This document shows, piece by piece, positions 1 through 5,837 of a DNA stretch of 8,505 nucleotides. The position numbers and the translations under genes were made by a program. The notes beneath the pieces are model-generated. The model was not told the origin of the DNA and searched no databases. It saw nothing but the letters and a program-made list of their open reading frames with translations. Source of the stretch: Rhodospirillaceae bacterium (GTDB taxonomy: Bacteria; Pseudomonadota; Alphaproteobacteria; Rhodospirillales; Rhodospirillaceae); the NCBI GenBank assembly GCA_002691085.1, contig NZGX01000052.1:3817-12321 (forward strand), given 5' to 3'. The first letter of the stretch is position 1. Every line of letters starts with the position of its first letter.

Positions 1-488
1 ATTGCCTTGTGCGTACCTCGATAAGCGTAATCTATTTCTTGATTGAGATTATTATATGCCCAAACACCTGAACGCATAATGATATTATAATCTGGGGATT
101 TCTTATTCCAACCACTTGGTGCCAGAGGTGCAGAATGTCCCATATCAGTTGTCGCAATTGCTGATCCGGTTGAAAGAACATCATCTGCTTTTTCAATGAT
201 CCTCACTCCACAAAGTGTACCGCATCCTTCCATATGAAATCTTCCATCCCATTTATCAGGAAGTCTCAATTGAATACCTACTTGGGGAGCAGAATATCCG
301 ATAATCTCACAAAAAGCGGGAATATTTTTATCTTCCAAAACATATCTAATACCTGTTATTTTTGTTGGTGCATCAAAAATATTTGAAAAATCAATATTTA
401 ATAAGTTTTTACATTTATTCTCATTTGCCTCTAGGGGAGACAAAGAAATAAAGAACATCATTAAGATTAATATACTATATCTTAGCAT
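1..488 (-). CDS. Tannase/feruloyl esterase family protein, N-terminal part (truncated by window edge)
   Basis: This is a partial gene of 162 visible codons whose 3' end lies beyond position 1. Residues 1-21 form a Sec-type signal peptide (hydrophobic LILMMFFISL core, then EANENKC), so the product is probably exported. The mature part matches the start of the tannase/feruloyl esterase alpha/beta-hydrolase family: C60 in a 'CEIIGYSAPQ' strand, 'LPDKWDGRFHMEGCG' at 76-90, 'GSAIATTDMGHSAP' at 108-121, and 'DYAYRGTH' at 153-160, resembling the family's 'YRaxH'. Family members hydrolyse ester bonds of phenolic acids. The nucleophilic serine lies later in the protein, outside the window, so catalysis cannot be checked here. 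The start is the ATG at 488-486, with a weak AAGG about 8 nt upstream. It lies 48 nt behind the reductase gene and is probably the last gene seen of the same operon. The real substrate is unknown. Confidence 0.8.
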   Translation of the reverse strand, partial: MLRYSILILMMFFISLSPLEANENKCKNLLNIDFSNIFDAPTKITGIRYVLEDKNIPAFCEIIGYSAPQVGIQLRLPDKWDGRFHMEGCGTLCGVRIIEKADDVLSTGSAIATTDMGHSAPLAPSGWNKKSPDYNIIMRSGVWAYNNLNQEIDYAYRGTHKA

Positions 489-536
489 AGTGTTTGCCTT
501 ATCAAAAATAACAACAATGACAATCAATCAACTAGT

Positions 537-1529
537 TTACATAACAAAAATAATCTTACCGTTTCTTTCATCACCTGTTTTTTCAGCATGCTCAAACGCT
601 TTAGAAAAATCTTCAAGACTATATTGTGCTGCAATTTTGGCTAAGAGCTTTCCCTCATTAATTTTTTTTGAAAGTGAGAAATAGATGTTTCTGATTTTAT
701 TCATATCTCGTTTCTCAAGCCCTCTACCTGTACTCATTCCTGTAAGAGTGATATTTTTGAAGAAAAGGTCATGAAAAGGAAGTAAACATGGCTCTTTAGA
801 AATAAAACCATAATTTACTACTTTCCCTCCGTAAGTTAAACACCTTGCAATTCTTTCAGTTGCTTTACCTGCAACTAAATCAAATCCTAAACTTATTTTA
901 GCCCCTTTAGTTAACTTTGACACATTGTCAGAAAGTAAATCAGGATCTTCAGTATCAACAACACATATGTCTGCACCTAAGGCATACAATTCATCAAACA
1001 AACTATCGCGCCTAACTATATTACAAGTCTTTATTCCTCTTTCTTTTGCTAATGTAATTAAATACCGACCACAATTAGAATTAGCACCATTTTGTATTAT
1101 CCAGTCGCCTTCTTTTAAGTCGTAGAAATCTTCAAGTAGACATACAGAAGTCATTCCATTAACAAGCATCAAGGCTAATTGACTTGGATCACCCTCAGGA
1201 GCGGGAATAGAAAGGTTTGCCTTTGCAGTTACTTTCTCTGCAAAAGTACCATTACCCCACCAAGGAAAAACACGGTCCCCCTTTTTAAAGTCTTTTACAA
1301 GAGAGCCAACAGACCAGACTCTACCAACTCCCTCATAGCCTGGAACAAGAGGTAATTCTTTTGCTTCAAATCCATACTCACCTCTAAATCGTTTTATATC
1401 AGCGAGATGAACTGCCGCAGCTTCCATTTTAATAATGATTTCATCATCTTTAGGTTTTGGTTCTTCAACCTCAACAATACTAACAACCTTAGAAGGATCT
1501 CCGTGATCAAACTGTTTTAATGTTTTCAT
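537..1529 (-). CDS. Zinc-free MDR oxidoreductase, enoyl-thioester reductase (MECR)/quinone oxidoreductase type
   Basis: The 330-residue protein belongs to the medium-chain dehydrogenase/reductase superfamily and resembles 2-enoyl-thioester reductases (mitochondrial MECR/ETR) more than ordinary alcohol dehydrogenases. Shared features are 'HGDPSKVV' at 9-16, 'LADIKRFRGEYG' at 42-53 with Y52 at the place of the MECR catalytic tyrosine, 'PGYEGVGRV' at 63-71, and 'IIQNGANSNCGR' at 144-155 as the nucleotide loop. 'NIVRRD' at 170-175 follows, where arginines normally contact the NADPH 2'-phosphate. No structural-zinc cysteine cluster is visible. The inferred reaction is NADPH-dependent reduction of an alpha,beta-unsaturated thioester or carbonyl in the cytoplasm. 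The loop has NC where relatives usually have GV. The start ATG at 1529-1527 lies inside the nitrilase gene, with GAGG at 1533-1536 just 3 nt upstream, which suggests translational coupling. A quinone or crotonyl-type substrate cannot be excluded. Confidence 0.85.
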   Translation of the reverse strand: MKTLKQFDHGDPSKVVSIVEVEEPKPKDDEIIIKMEAAAVHLADIKRFRGEYGFEAKELPLVPGYEGVGRVWSVGSLVKDFKKGDRVFPWWGNGTFAEKVTAKANLSIPAPEGDPSQLALMLVNGMTSVCLLEDFYDLKEGDWIIQNGANSNCGRYLITLAKERGIKTCNIVRRDSLFDELYALGADICVVDTEDPDLLSDNVSKLTKGAKISLGFDLVAGKATERIARCLTYGGKVVNYGFISKEPCLLPFHDLFFKNITLTGMSTGRGLEKRDMNKIRNIYFSLSKKINEGKLLAKIAAQYSLEDFSKAFEHAEKTGDERNGKIIFVM

Positions 1530-2487
1530 TTTCCTCGTGACTTATAATACTAGTTTTTTTTGGAGATTTATCTATGTGGAGCTTCATCACATCTGGTCTT
1601 GAATAATGTCCAATGCTATCAACCCACAGCTTAGTATCATTTCTTTCATTCATATCAATTTCACATGATACTAATTTTTCTTCTAGGCCGCTATGTGGAT
1701 CTACAAGAAGAGCGCTAAAAGGTTGAATAATTGTCGTCCAGCCTCCTCCATCGCTAAGTAATTCCTGTTTACCTAATTTTGACTCGAAAAAATCAATCAT
1801 CTCTTTTGTAACTGGACTAGACGAGCAGACTACAAAACATTGTGCTGATAAAGCATGGTTTCGCATCATAGCTTCAATCTGTATATTAGCAATTTGGTCA
1901 AACCCTGCCATAGTAGACAATCCTGGCCAATGAGCTGCGTGAATTTCAATATTCTCCTCTGCCAATGCTTGACGAGTAAGATTCATAGTGTGCTCCCAAC
2001 AAATAAGTGCACCAACCTTTCCAACTTTGGTATCAGAAACACCAAGGGTGCTTCCATCTCCCATACCCCATATATATCTTTCTGCATATGTTGGCATTAA
2101 TTTTCTATGCACTAATTTTATCTCTCCATTTGCATCAATTGTAACCGAACTGTTAAAACAAGTTCTGCCACCTTCCTCTCTTTCACTTATTCCAACTACA
2201 ACAACACATCCTGCTTCTCTTGCAGCATCTGCAACTAGCGCAATTTCTGGACCACTAACTTCAACTGATACATCGTGATAGTGTCTATTTAGCTCTGCTT
2301 GTATTAATGGAGCATAGAGATTAATCCAATATGGAAATCCAGGAATATAAACTTCGGGAAAAACCACCAGCTCAATATCTTGCTTCGCTGCCTTCAAAAT
2401 CCAATCTGCTGCTTTTTCAGCAGTTTTCATTGGGTCCATATAAACAGGGCTTACGTGAGCGGCAGCAACTTTTATTTTTTTGGTCAT
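1507..2487 (-). CDS. Nitrilase (carbon-nitrogen hydrolase family, true nitrilase branch)
   Basis: This 326-residue protein carries the full nitrilase catalytic set: E45 in 'FPEVYIPGFPYW', K129 in 'HRKLMPTYAER', C163 in 'LICWEHTMN', and the second glutamate E136 before 'RYIWG'. 'HAAHWPG' at 183-189 and 'GHYSRPDV' at 293-300 near the C-terminus are typical of enzymes that hydrolyse organic nitriles directly to acid and ammonia, as opposed to amidase or carbamoylase branches. Length is normal for the family. It is cytoplasmic; no signal peptide is seen. Whether the substrate is aliphatic, aryl or arylaceto-nitrile cannot be read from the sequence. The start ATG at 2487-2485 has AGAGG at 2498-2494, 6 nt upstream. 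It is the first gene of the minus-strand operon, and its last 23 nt overlap the next gene. Sampled stretches reach about 43% GC (positions 2161-2280), higher than the reductase behind it. Confidence 0.93.
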   Translation of the reverse strand: MTKKIKVAAAHVSPVYMDPMKTAEKAADWILKAAKQDIELVVFPEVYIPGFPYWINLYAPLIQAELNRHYHDVSVEVSGPEIALVADAAREAGCVVVVGISEREEGGRTCFNSSVTIDANGEIKLVHRKLMPTYAERYIWGMGDGSTLGVSDTKVGKVGALICWEHTMNLTRQALAEENIEIHAAHWPGLSTMAGFDQIANIQIEAMMRNHALSAQCFVVCSSSPVTKEMIDFFESKLGKQELLSDGGGWTTIIQPFSALLVDPHSGLEEKLVSCEIDMNERNDTKLWVDSIGHYSRPDVMKLHIDKSPKKTSIISHEENENIKTV

Positions 2488-2520
2488 TTTTATCCTCTTA
2501 ATCCTAATAAAGACATTGTT

Positions 2521-2550
2521 ATATTAGAGGAAAAATGACAATAGAGTCAA
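2521..2550 (-). promoter_or_regulatory. Predicted sigma70-type promoter for the nitrilase operon
   Basis: Read on the minus strand, TTGACT (2550-2545) is followed by an 18-nt spacer and TAATAT (2526-2521), close to the sigma70 consensus. The nitrilase start codon lies 33 nt past the -10 box. The spacer contains one arm of the 12-bp inverted repeat. The call rests on motif match and position only. Confidence 0.55.
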
Positions 2551-2613
2551 AGTCAAGGTCACATATTTACCACACTATTTGCGGGTATTTGTTGACATAT
2601 AATTGTCATTTTT
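2531..2613. repeat. Perfect 12-bp inverted repeat spanning the divergent promoter region
   Basis: AAAAATGACAAT at 2531-2542 and its exact reverse complement ATTGTCATTTTT at 2602-2613 are separated by 59 nt. Each arm falls between the predicted -35 and -10 boxes of one of the two divergent promoters, in the same orientation relative to that promoter. The inferred role is a pair of operator half-sites for a shared regulator. No regulator gene is visible nearby, and chance similarity in AT-rich promoter DNA remains possible. Confidence 0.5.
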
Positions 2614-2621
2614 AATATTAT
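2592..2621 (+). promoter_or_regulatory. Predicted sigma70-type promoter for the DUF6607-like lipoprotein gene
   Basis: TTGACA at 2592-2597, an 18-nt spacer, and TATTAT at 2616-2621 make a near-consensus promoter 45 nt before the lipoprotein start codon. The second arm of the 12-bp inverted repeat fills most of the spacer. The region is AT-rich, so alternative -10 boxes (for example TAATAT at 2613-2618 with a 15-nt spacer) exist. Confidence 0.5.
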
Positions 2622-2666
2622 GTAAGAATAATAATGCTATTAATCAAGCCTTTAACTATTTAGAAA

Positions 2667-3431
2667 ATGCTCATGAGATCTTTTTTTTCTAAGACCTTAA
2701 TTTTTTTGCTCCTGATATTTATTACGTCTTGTTCCTCAAATATAAATTATTTAGATGATAAAACATTTCGTGAAAGTAATTCTCTTTCCAAATTTGAAAA
2801 GGATAGAAATGCCATTTTGAATCTGGCTGGAAATTTTAAAGTAAAGTTTAGATTTGAAGAAACGATTTCATTTAAAAAAAATTATAAATTAAAAAAACCT
2901 TATATGACATCGGCAAATGAAGTTGTAAAAATTATAAGAGATGATGGAGATCAAATAAGTTTTCAACACATTCTTGTTGCTAATGTTAAGGATAAACATT
3001 TTGCGATCAAACACTGGCGCCAAGTCTGGAAATTTCAACCCTCAAGAGTTTTGGTCTTTATTGGTGGGAATGCCTGGAAACAGAGAGAAGTTGAACGAAA
3101 AGATAGTTTTGGTTCGTGGTCTCAAACTGTTTATCAAGTTGATGACTCGCCTCGATATGGTGCAATTGGAAGATGGTCTCATAAATCAGGAATATCCGAA
3201 TGGTTACCTTCTCCAGAATGGCGCCCTCTTCCAAGACGAGATATGACTAAACGAAATGATTATCATGCAATTGATGCAGTTAACAGGCATGTAATTACAC
3301 CTTGGGGTTGGGTTCATGAAGAAGATAATTCAAAACTAATATTAAAGGGAAAAAATCAAATCCTTGCTAGAGAGATTGGTGTAAATAGTTATGAAAGGAA
3401 TAACGACTTTAAAATAAATATTGCAGAATAA
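2667..3431 (+). CDS. DUF6607-like putative lipoprotein, apparently cut short by an in-frame stop
   Basis: This 254-codon frame encodes an envelope protein of unknown function. Residues 1-21 are a lipoprotein signal with lipobox ITSC, making C22 the likely lipidated cysteine. The body resembles the DUF6607 family as I remember it: 'DRNAILNLAGNFKVKFRFEET' across 46-66, 'IKHWRQVWKFQPSRVLVF' at 114-131, 'WSQTVYQVDDSPRYGAIGRW' at 151-170, 'WRPLPRRD' at 185-192 and 'WGWVHEEDNSKL' at 213-224. The frame stops at TAA 3429-3431, but the same frame continues afterwards with matching family-like sequence, so this is probably a truncated protein. The start is the ATG at 2667; an ATG two codons later is equally possible. 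Neither has a clear Shine-Dalgarno. An 8-T run at 2681-2688 is a possible slippage site. It is divergent from the nitrilase operon and shares its control region. Confidence 0.75.
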   Translation: MLMRSFFSKTLIFLLLIFITSCSSNINYLDDKTFRESNSLSKFEKDRNAILNLAGNFKVKFRFEETISFKKNYKLKKPYMTSANEVVKIIRDDGDQISFQHILVANVKDKHFAIKHWRQVWKFQPSRVLVFIGGNAWKQREVERKDSFGSWSQTVYQVDDSPRYGAIGRWSHKSGISEWLPSPEWRPLPRRDMTKRNDYHAIDAVNRHVITPWGWVHEEDNSKLILKGKNQILAREIGVNSYERNNDFKINIAE

Positions 3432-3692
3432 TACATTAAACAAACTGAAGACTTCTGGAAAAAAATAAGAATAGAATGGAAAAACCTTGAAGATTCTCCA
3501 GAAGGATTTAAGCTAACACTAAAAGGTGAACCAGAAGAACTCTATATGGCACTCTTAGGAAAAGCAGAAGAATATTTAGTTAAAGAAATTACTTTAAATC
3601 AAGCCTTATCTGAGGCTAAAGAAATAATCAAAAAATATACAACTACAAAACTTGGCCCCTTAGATTCTAGACTTAGAAAAAATAATCTCTGA
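3432..3692 (+). pseudogene. In-frame C-terminal continuation of the DUF6607-like gene beyond the TAA
   Basis: Directly after TAA 3429-3431, the same frame is open for 86 codons and ends at TGA 3690-3692. It begins YIKQTEDFWKKIRIEW and continues as charged, mostly helical-looking sequence. The aromatic pattern Y...FW...W fits what I recall of the family C-terminus. No ATG, GTG or TTG occurs in this frame before the ATG at 3546, so the segment cannot be a separate gene translated in full. A run of this length without stops is unlikely by chance at this base composition. The simplest reading is one gene of 2667-3692 with a nonsense change, perhaps GAA or CAA to TAA. Readthrough or a base error in the assembly are alternatives. 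Confidence 0.65.
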
Positions 3693-3728
3693 AAATAGTA
3701 ACCTCGTAAAAATTTTTTATACACATAA

Positions 3729-3734
3729 TATAAT
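3729..3734 (+). promoter_or_regulatory. Possible -10 box upstream of the exported SDR gene
   Basis: A perfect TATAAT lies 52 nt before the SDR start codon, in the gap after the interrupted lipoprotein gene. No convincing -35 hexamer sits 16-18 nt upstream; the sequence there is TAAAAA-like. The surrounding DNA is so AT-rich that a chance match is quite possible. Confidence 0.3.
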
Positions 3735-3772
3735 TTTTTTTTGTAATAAATAATCGGCAGTTCTATATCAAT

Positions 3773-3777
3773 AGGAG
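3773..3777 (+). promoter_or_regulatory. Ribosome binding site fixing the SDR start, so that the signal peptide is translated
   Basis: AGGAG lies 9 nt before ATG 3787. The only other in-frame ATG before the Rossmann fold (3823) has no such site. This supports initiation at 3787 and therefore inclusion of the hydrophobic N-terminal segment in the protein. Confidence 0.7.
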
Positions 3778-3786
3778 TAAAAACAA

Positions 3787-4599
3787 ATGAAATTCAAAAA
3801 TTATATATATTTAATCCTATTCATGACTACTCTAATATTTACTATACCAGTAGAAAGCAAGACGGTTTTAATTACTGGATCAAATAGAGGCATTGGCTTA
3901 GAGTTTACAAATCAGTATGCTCAAATGGGATGGAACGTCATTGCCTCAAGCAGAACTCCAGAAGATGATGAGGAACTTATTAAACTTTCAAGAGAGTTTG
4001 AAAATATTTCAATTGAGAAATTAGATGTCACAAACCATAAACAAATAGATGACCTGGCCAAAAAATTAAAGGATATACCGATAGATGTTCTTCTTAATAA
4101 TGCGGGCATATTGGGCGGAGATGAAAAAGTTCAACAGATAGGAAATCTAGATTTTGATTCTATGGAGAATGTTTATAAAACAAATACAATCGCACCTTTG
4201 AAAATGGCTGAAGCGTTTCTTAATAATGTATTATCGAGTGATGAGAAAAAAATTATTGTAATAACCTCTGGTACTGCTTCAATTACAAATGTACCAGATG
4301 TTTCGGGAGTCAAAAAAATAAGCAAATATTATAAACCTCTTTACTTGTATAGAATGTCAAAAACAGCGATTAATATGGGTTATAAAAACCTCGCAATGGA
4401 GCTTGCCCCACAAGGAGTTCATGTTGGCATAATGGCCCCTGGAATTGTGGAAACAAGATTGTTACAACAAGCAGGCTATTCAGGCATGGGAATGAGCACA
4501 AAAGATAGTGTTACAAACGTAATAAGAAACATTAATAATTTAGACCCTGAAACATCAGGAAAATATATCTTATTTAATGGAAAAACTCTTCCTTGGTAA
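3787..4599 (+). CDS. Short-chain dehydrogenase/reductase with an N-terminal signal peptide
   Basis: The 270-residue protein is a classical-type SDR: cofactor loop TGSNRGIG at 30-37, LDV at 79-81, NNAG at 104-107, catalytic S161 in 'VITSGTAS', the Y188-x3-K192 pair in 'YRMSK', and 'APGIVET' at 217-223. It therefore should catalyse NAD(P)-dependent oxidation or reduction of a hydroxyl or carbonyl group; the substrate is unknown. Unusually, residues 1-24 look like a Sec signal: lysines at 2 and 4, a hydrophobic core at 6-20, and a plausible cleavage site VES|K just before the first beta strand (KTVLITG). No alternative start near residue 25 exists, since V22 is GTA and no TTG or GTG occurs there. 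The protein may thus be exported or membrane-anchored. It is separated by about 94 nt from the upstream interrupted gene and is probably transcribed on its own. Confidence 0.9.
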   Translation: MKFKNYIYLILFMTTLIFTIPVESKTVLITGSNRGIGLEFTNQYAQMGWNVIASSRTPEDDEELIKLSREFENISIEKLDVTNHKQIDDLAKKLKDIPIDVLLNNAGILGGDEKVQQIGNLDFDSMENVYKTNTIAPLKMAEAFLNNVLSSDEKKIIVITSGTASITNVPDVSGVKKISKYYKPLYLYRMSKTAINMGYKNLAMELAPQGVHVGIMAPGIVETRLLQQAGYSGMGMSTKDSVTNVIRNINNLDPETSGKYILFNGKTLPW

Positions 4600-4745
4600 A
4601 AATATTTAAAACTTTTAAAGATTTAATTGATATCTCTTCGAACCAGAAAAATAATTGATTAATTTATAAAGTTTAATAAGATAAACTTCAGAATTATTTG
4701 AAATACATGTAAAGTAGATTTGAATTAACATCAGAGACCTAAACA

Positions 4746-4940
4746 ATGATTATTAGAAAAATTCAATTTAGTTACATTTGCACTTTAGCCGTTGTCTTCT
4801 TCATTTCTCCTGCTAACAATGTCCTTGAATCCTGGGAAGGAAACGCAAGTATGATGATTCCCATGACACTGAATGTAAATCATGGATACAAAGCCAAACC
4901 CGTGATTGGACTGGGGATTCAGGTCCCCAGCCATTGTTAA
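4746..4940 (+). CDS. Doubtful small ORF, 64 codons, possible exported peptide
   Basis: I do not recognise this ORF. Residues 1-22 could pass as a short signal peptide (R4 and K5, then 'YICTLAVVFFISPA'), followed by about 40 residues rich in Asn, Gly and Pro, with a final cysteine. The only upstream purine stretch is AGAG about 9 nt before the ATG, which is a poor ribosome binding site. Its last third overlaps the inverted repeats at 4861-4930, and the base composition changes within the ORF (AT-rich first third, about 43% GC afterwards). It could be a genuine microprotein, a decayed gene end, or a chance frame across a structured noncoding element. I lean towards the last two. Confidence 0.25.
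   Translation: MIIRKIQFSYICTLAVVFFISPANNVLESWEGNASMMIPMTLNVNHGYKAKPVIGLGIQVPSHC
4822..4930. repeat. Cluster of three small inverted repeats ahead of the dioxygenase gene
   Basis: Three inverted repeats lie in tandem. TCCTT (4822-4826) pairs with AAGGA (4837-4841). CCATGA (4861-4866) pairs with TCATGG (4880-4885). CTGGGGA (4911-4917) pairs with TCCCCAG (4924-4930) across a 6-nt loop. The last is the strongest, a perfect 7-bp stem with five G:C pairs. No T-run follows it, so it is not a standard intrinsic terminator. It could be a REP-like or other repeat element, or a leader RNA structure; I cannot tell which. Confidence 0.45.
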
Positions 4941-5003
4941 ACTCTCAAGAATCTTGACTGTTAATTAAATCTTAGCTTTAGAAAAGAAAATAAAGAAATT
5001 GAG

Positions 5004-5807
5004 ATGAACAAGCACCCACTTAGAAAAATAACTTCCGAACACAAGCAAACTTATGCGCTTGATGGAGTCGTAGTTCTGAGAGGCATGTTTGATAGTGACT
5101 GGATAAAACTAATGCATTCAGCAGCTGAACAAGTTATGGCTAACCCGACAGCATATGGAATTCCAGGACCATCACAGGGAAATGATATGACTTCTGTATG
5201 CCATATGTGGAGAAAACCAGGGGAATTTCGAGATTTCGTTTTCAATTCGCCAGCAGCAGAGATAACTGGAAAGATAATTGGTTCAAGTACCATACGCATG
5301 TATCATGACCATTTATTTATCAAACCTCCCCATTCTAGAAAAATTATGCGTTGGCATCATGATGCAACAGCCTGGCCAGTAACAGGAGAACAAGTCCCCA
5401 ATCTCTGGCTTAGCTTAACTAAAGCAAACGAACAATCTGGACGTGTAGAGTTTCTTGCTGGGTATCCCAAATACTGTCTAGATAACAATATTGTATACGG
5501 ATTTAATAATGATCAGGCCTCCGGAATATGTCCAGACTTTGAAAAACGCCGAGAAGACCCAAATCTTAATTTTGTCTCATTTGATCTTGACCCGGGAGAT
5601 GTAGTTTTATTCCACCCCCTTATGCCTCACCACTCAAAAGGCAACTCATCCGACAAACCCAGAATAGGACTGGCATTAAGACTCTTTGGCGATGATGTTT
5701 TATGGAGCCCAGCATCTCATAAGGCTCCCATTCCTGATGTGGAACAGTTGCCTGCCGGTCAACAACCTCAAGGAAAGTATTTTCCTATCCTTTGGCAAAA
5801 CACTTAA
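5004..5807 (+). CDS. PhyH-family Fe(II)/2-oxoglutarate-dependent dioxygenase
   Basis: The 267-residue protein fits the phytanoyl-CoA dioxygenase (PhyH) family. The iron-binding facial triad is visible as H118-x-D120 in 'MRWHHDATAWP' and a distal histidine, most likely H210, in 'HPLMPHHSKGNSS'. R220 in 'KPRIGLALR' is placed to bind the 2-oxoglutarate carboxylate. 'GVVVLRGMF' at 21-29 is the usual N-terminal start of these enzymes, and 'LWLSLTKANEQSGRVEFLAGYPK' spans the beta-sandwich. The expected reaction is hydroxylation of an organic substrate with release of succinate and CO2 in the cytoplasm. PhyH homologues act on many small molecules, so the substrate is open. The start ATG at 5004 has only a weak purine-rich site upstream. 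It is the first gene of an operon with the cupin 9-30 nt behind it. Sampled GC is 29/60 at 5341-5400, well above the SDR gene upstream. Confidence 0.9.
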   Translation: MNKHPLRKITSEHKQTYALDGVVVLRGMFDSDWIKLMHSAAEQVMANPTAYGIPGPSQGNDMTSVCHMWRKPGEFRDFVFNSPAAEITGKIIGSSTIRMYHDHLFIKPPHSRKIMRWHHDATAWPVTGEQVPNLWLSLTKANEQSGRVEFLAGYPKYCLDNNIVYGFNNDQASGICPDFEKRREDPNLNFVSFDLDPGDVVLFHPLMPHHSKGNSSDKPRIGLALRLFGDDVLWSPASHKAPIPDVEQLPAGQQPQGKYFPILWQNT

Positions 5808-5820
5808 AAACACGATATGA

Positions 5821-5830
5821 GAGAATGGGA
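5821..5830 (+). promoter_or_regulatory. Purine-rich ribosome binding site favouring the second ATG of the cupin gene
   Basis: GAGAATGGGA ends 7 nt before ATG 5838, whereas ATG 5817 is preceded by AAAAACACGAT with no Shine-Dalgarno. The site lies inside the first seven codons of the longer alternative frame, so the longer start appears less likely. Confidence 0.5.
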
Positions 5831-5837
5831 ATCCGAT

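Larger units (their letters stand above)
4600..5003. other. Long gap between the SDR gene and the dioxygenase operon
   Basis: Positions 4600-4790 are very AT-rich and show nothing I can name. From about 4790 the GC content rises (16/60 at 4741-4800, then 25/60 and 27/60 in the next two 60-nt blocks). The GC-richer part holds a doubtful 64-codon ORF and three small inverted repeats. Near the dioxygenase start, TTGACT at 4954-4959 with TTTAGA 17 nt later is a weak promoter candidate. I see no convincing terminator for the SDR gene. Confidence 0.5.

Noticed and set aside
490..2278. Plus-strand frames of 60-96 codons at 490-684, 925-1125, 1855-2100 and 1988-2278
   Set aside because: They lie opposite the well-supported tannase, reductase and nitrilase genes, have no recognisable domain and no ribosome binding site, and are best explained as shadows.
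2974..3246. Plus-strand 90-codon frame inside the DUF6607-like gene
   Set aside because: It is entirely contained in another frame of a gene with clear family motifs and has no independent support.
3432..3692. Separate small gene downstream of the lipoprotein gene
   Set aside because: No ATG, GTG or TTG occurs in the frame for its first 38 codons and the sequence continues the upstream frame exactly, so an interrupted single gene is the better explanation.
4911..4930. Hairpin as an intrinsic terminator
   Set aside because: The 7-bp stem is good, but it is followed by CCATTGTTAAAC and not a T-run, and it lies over 300 nt after the SDR gene.
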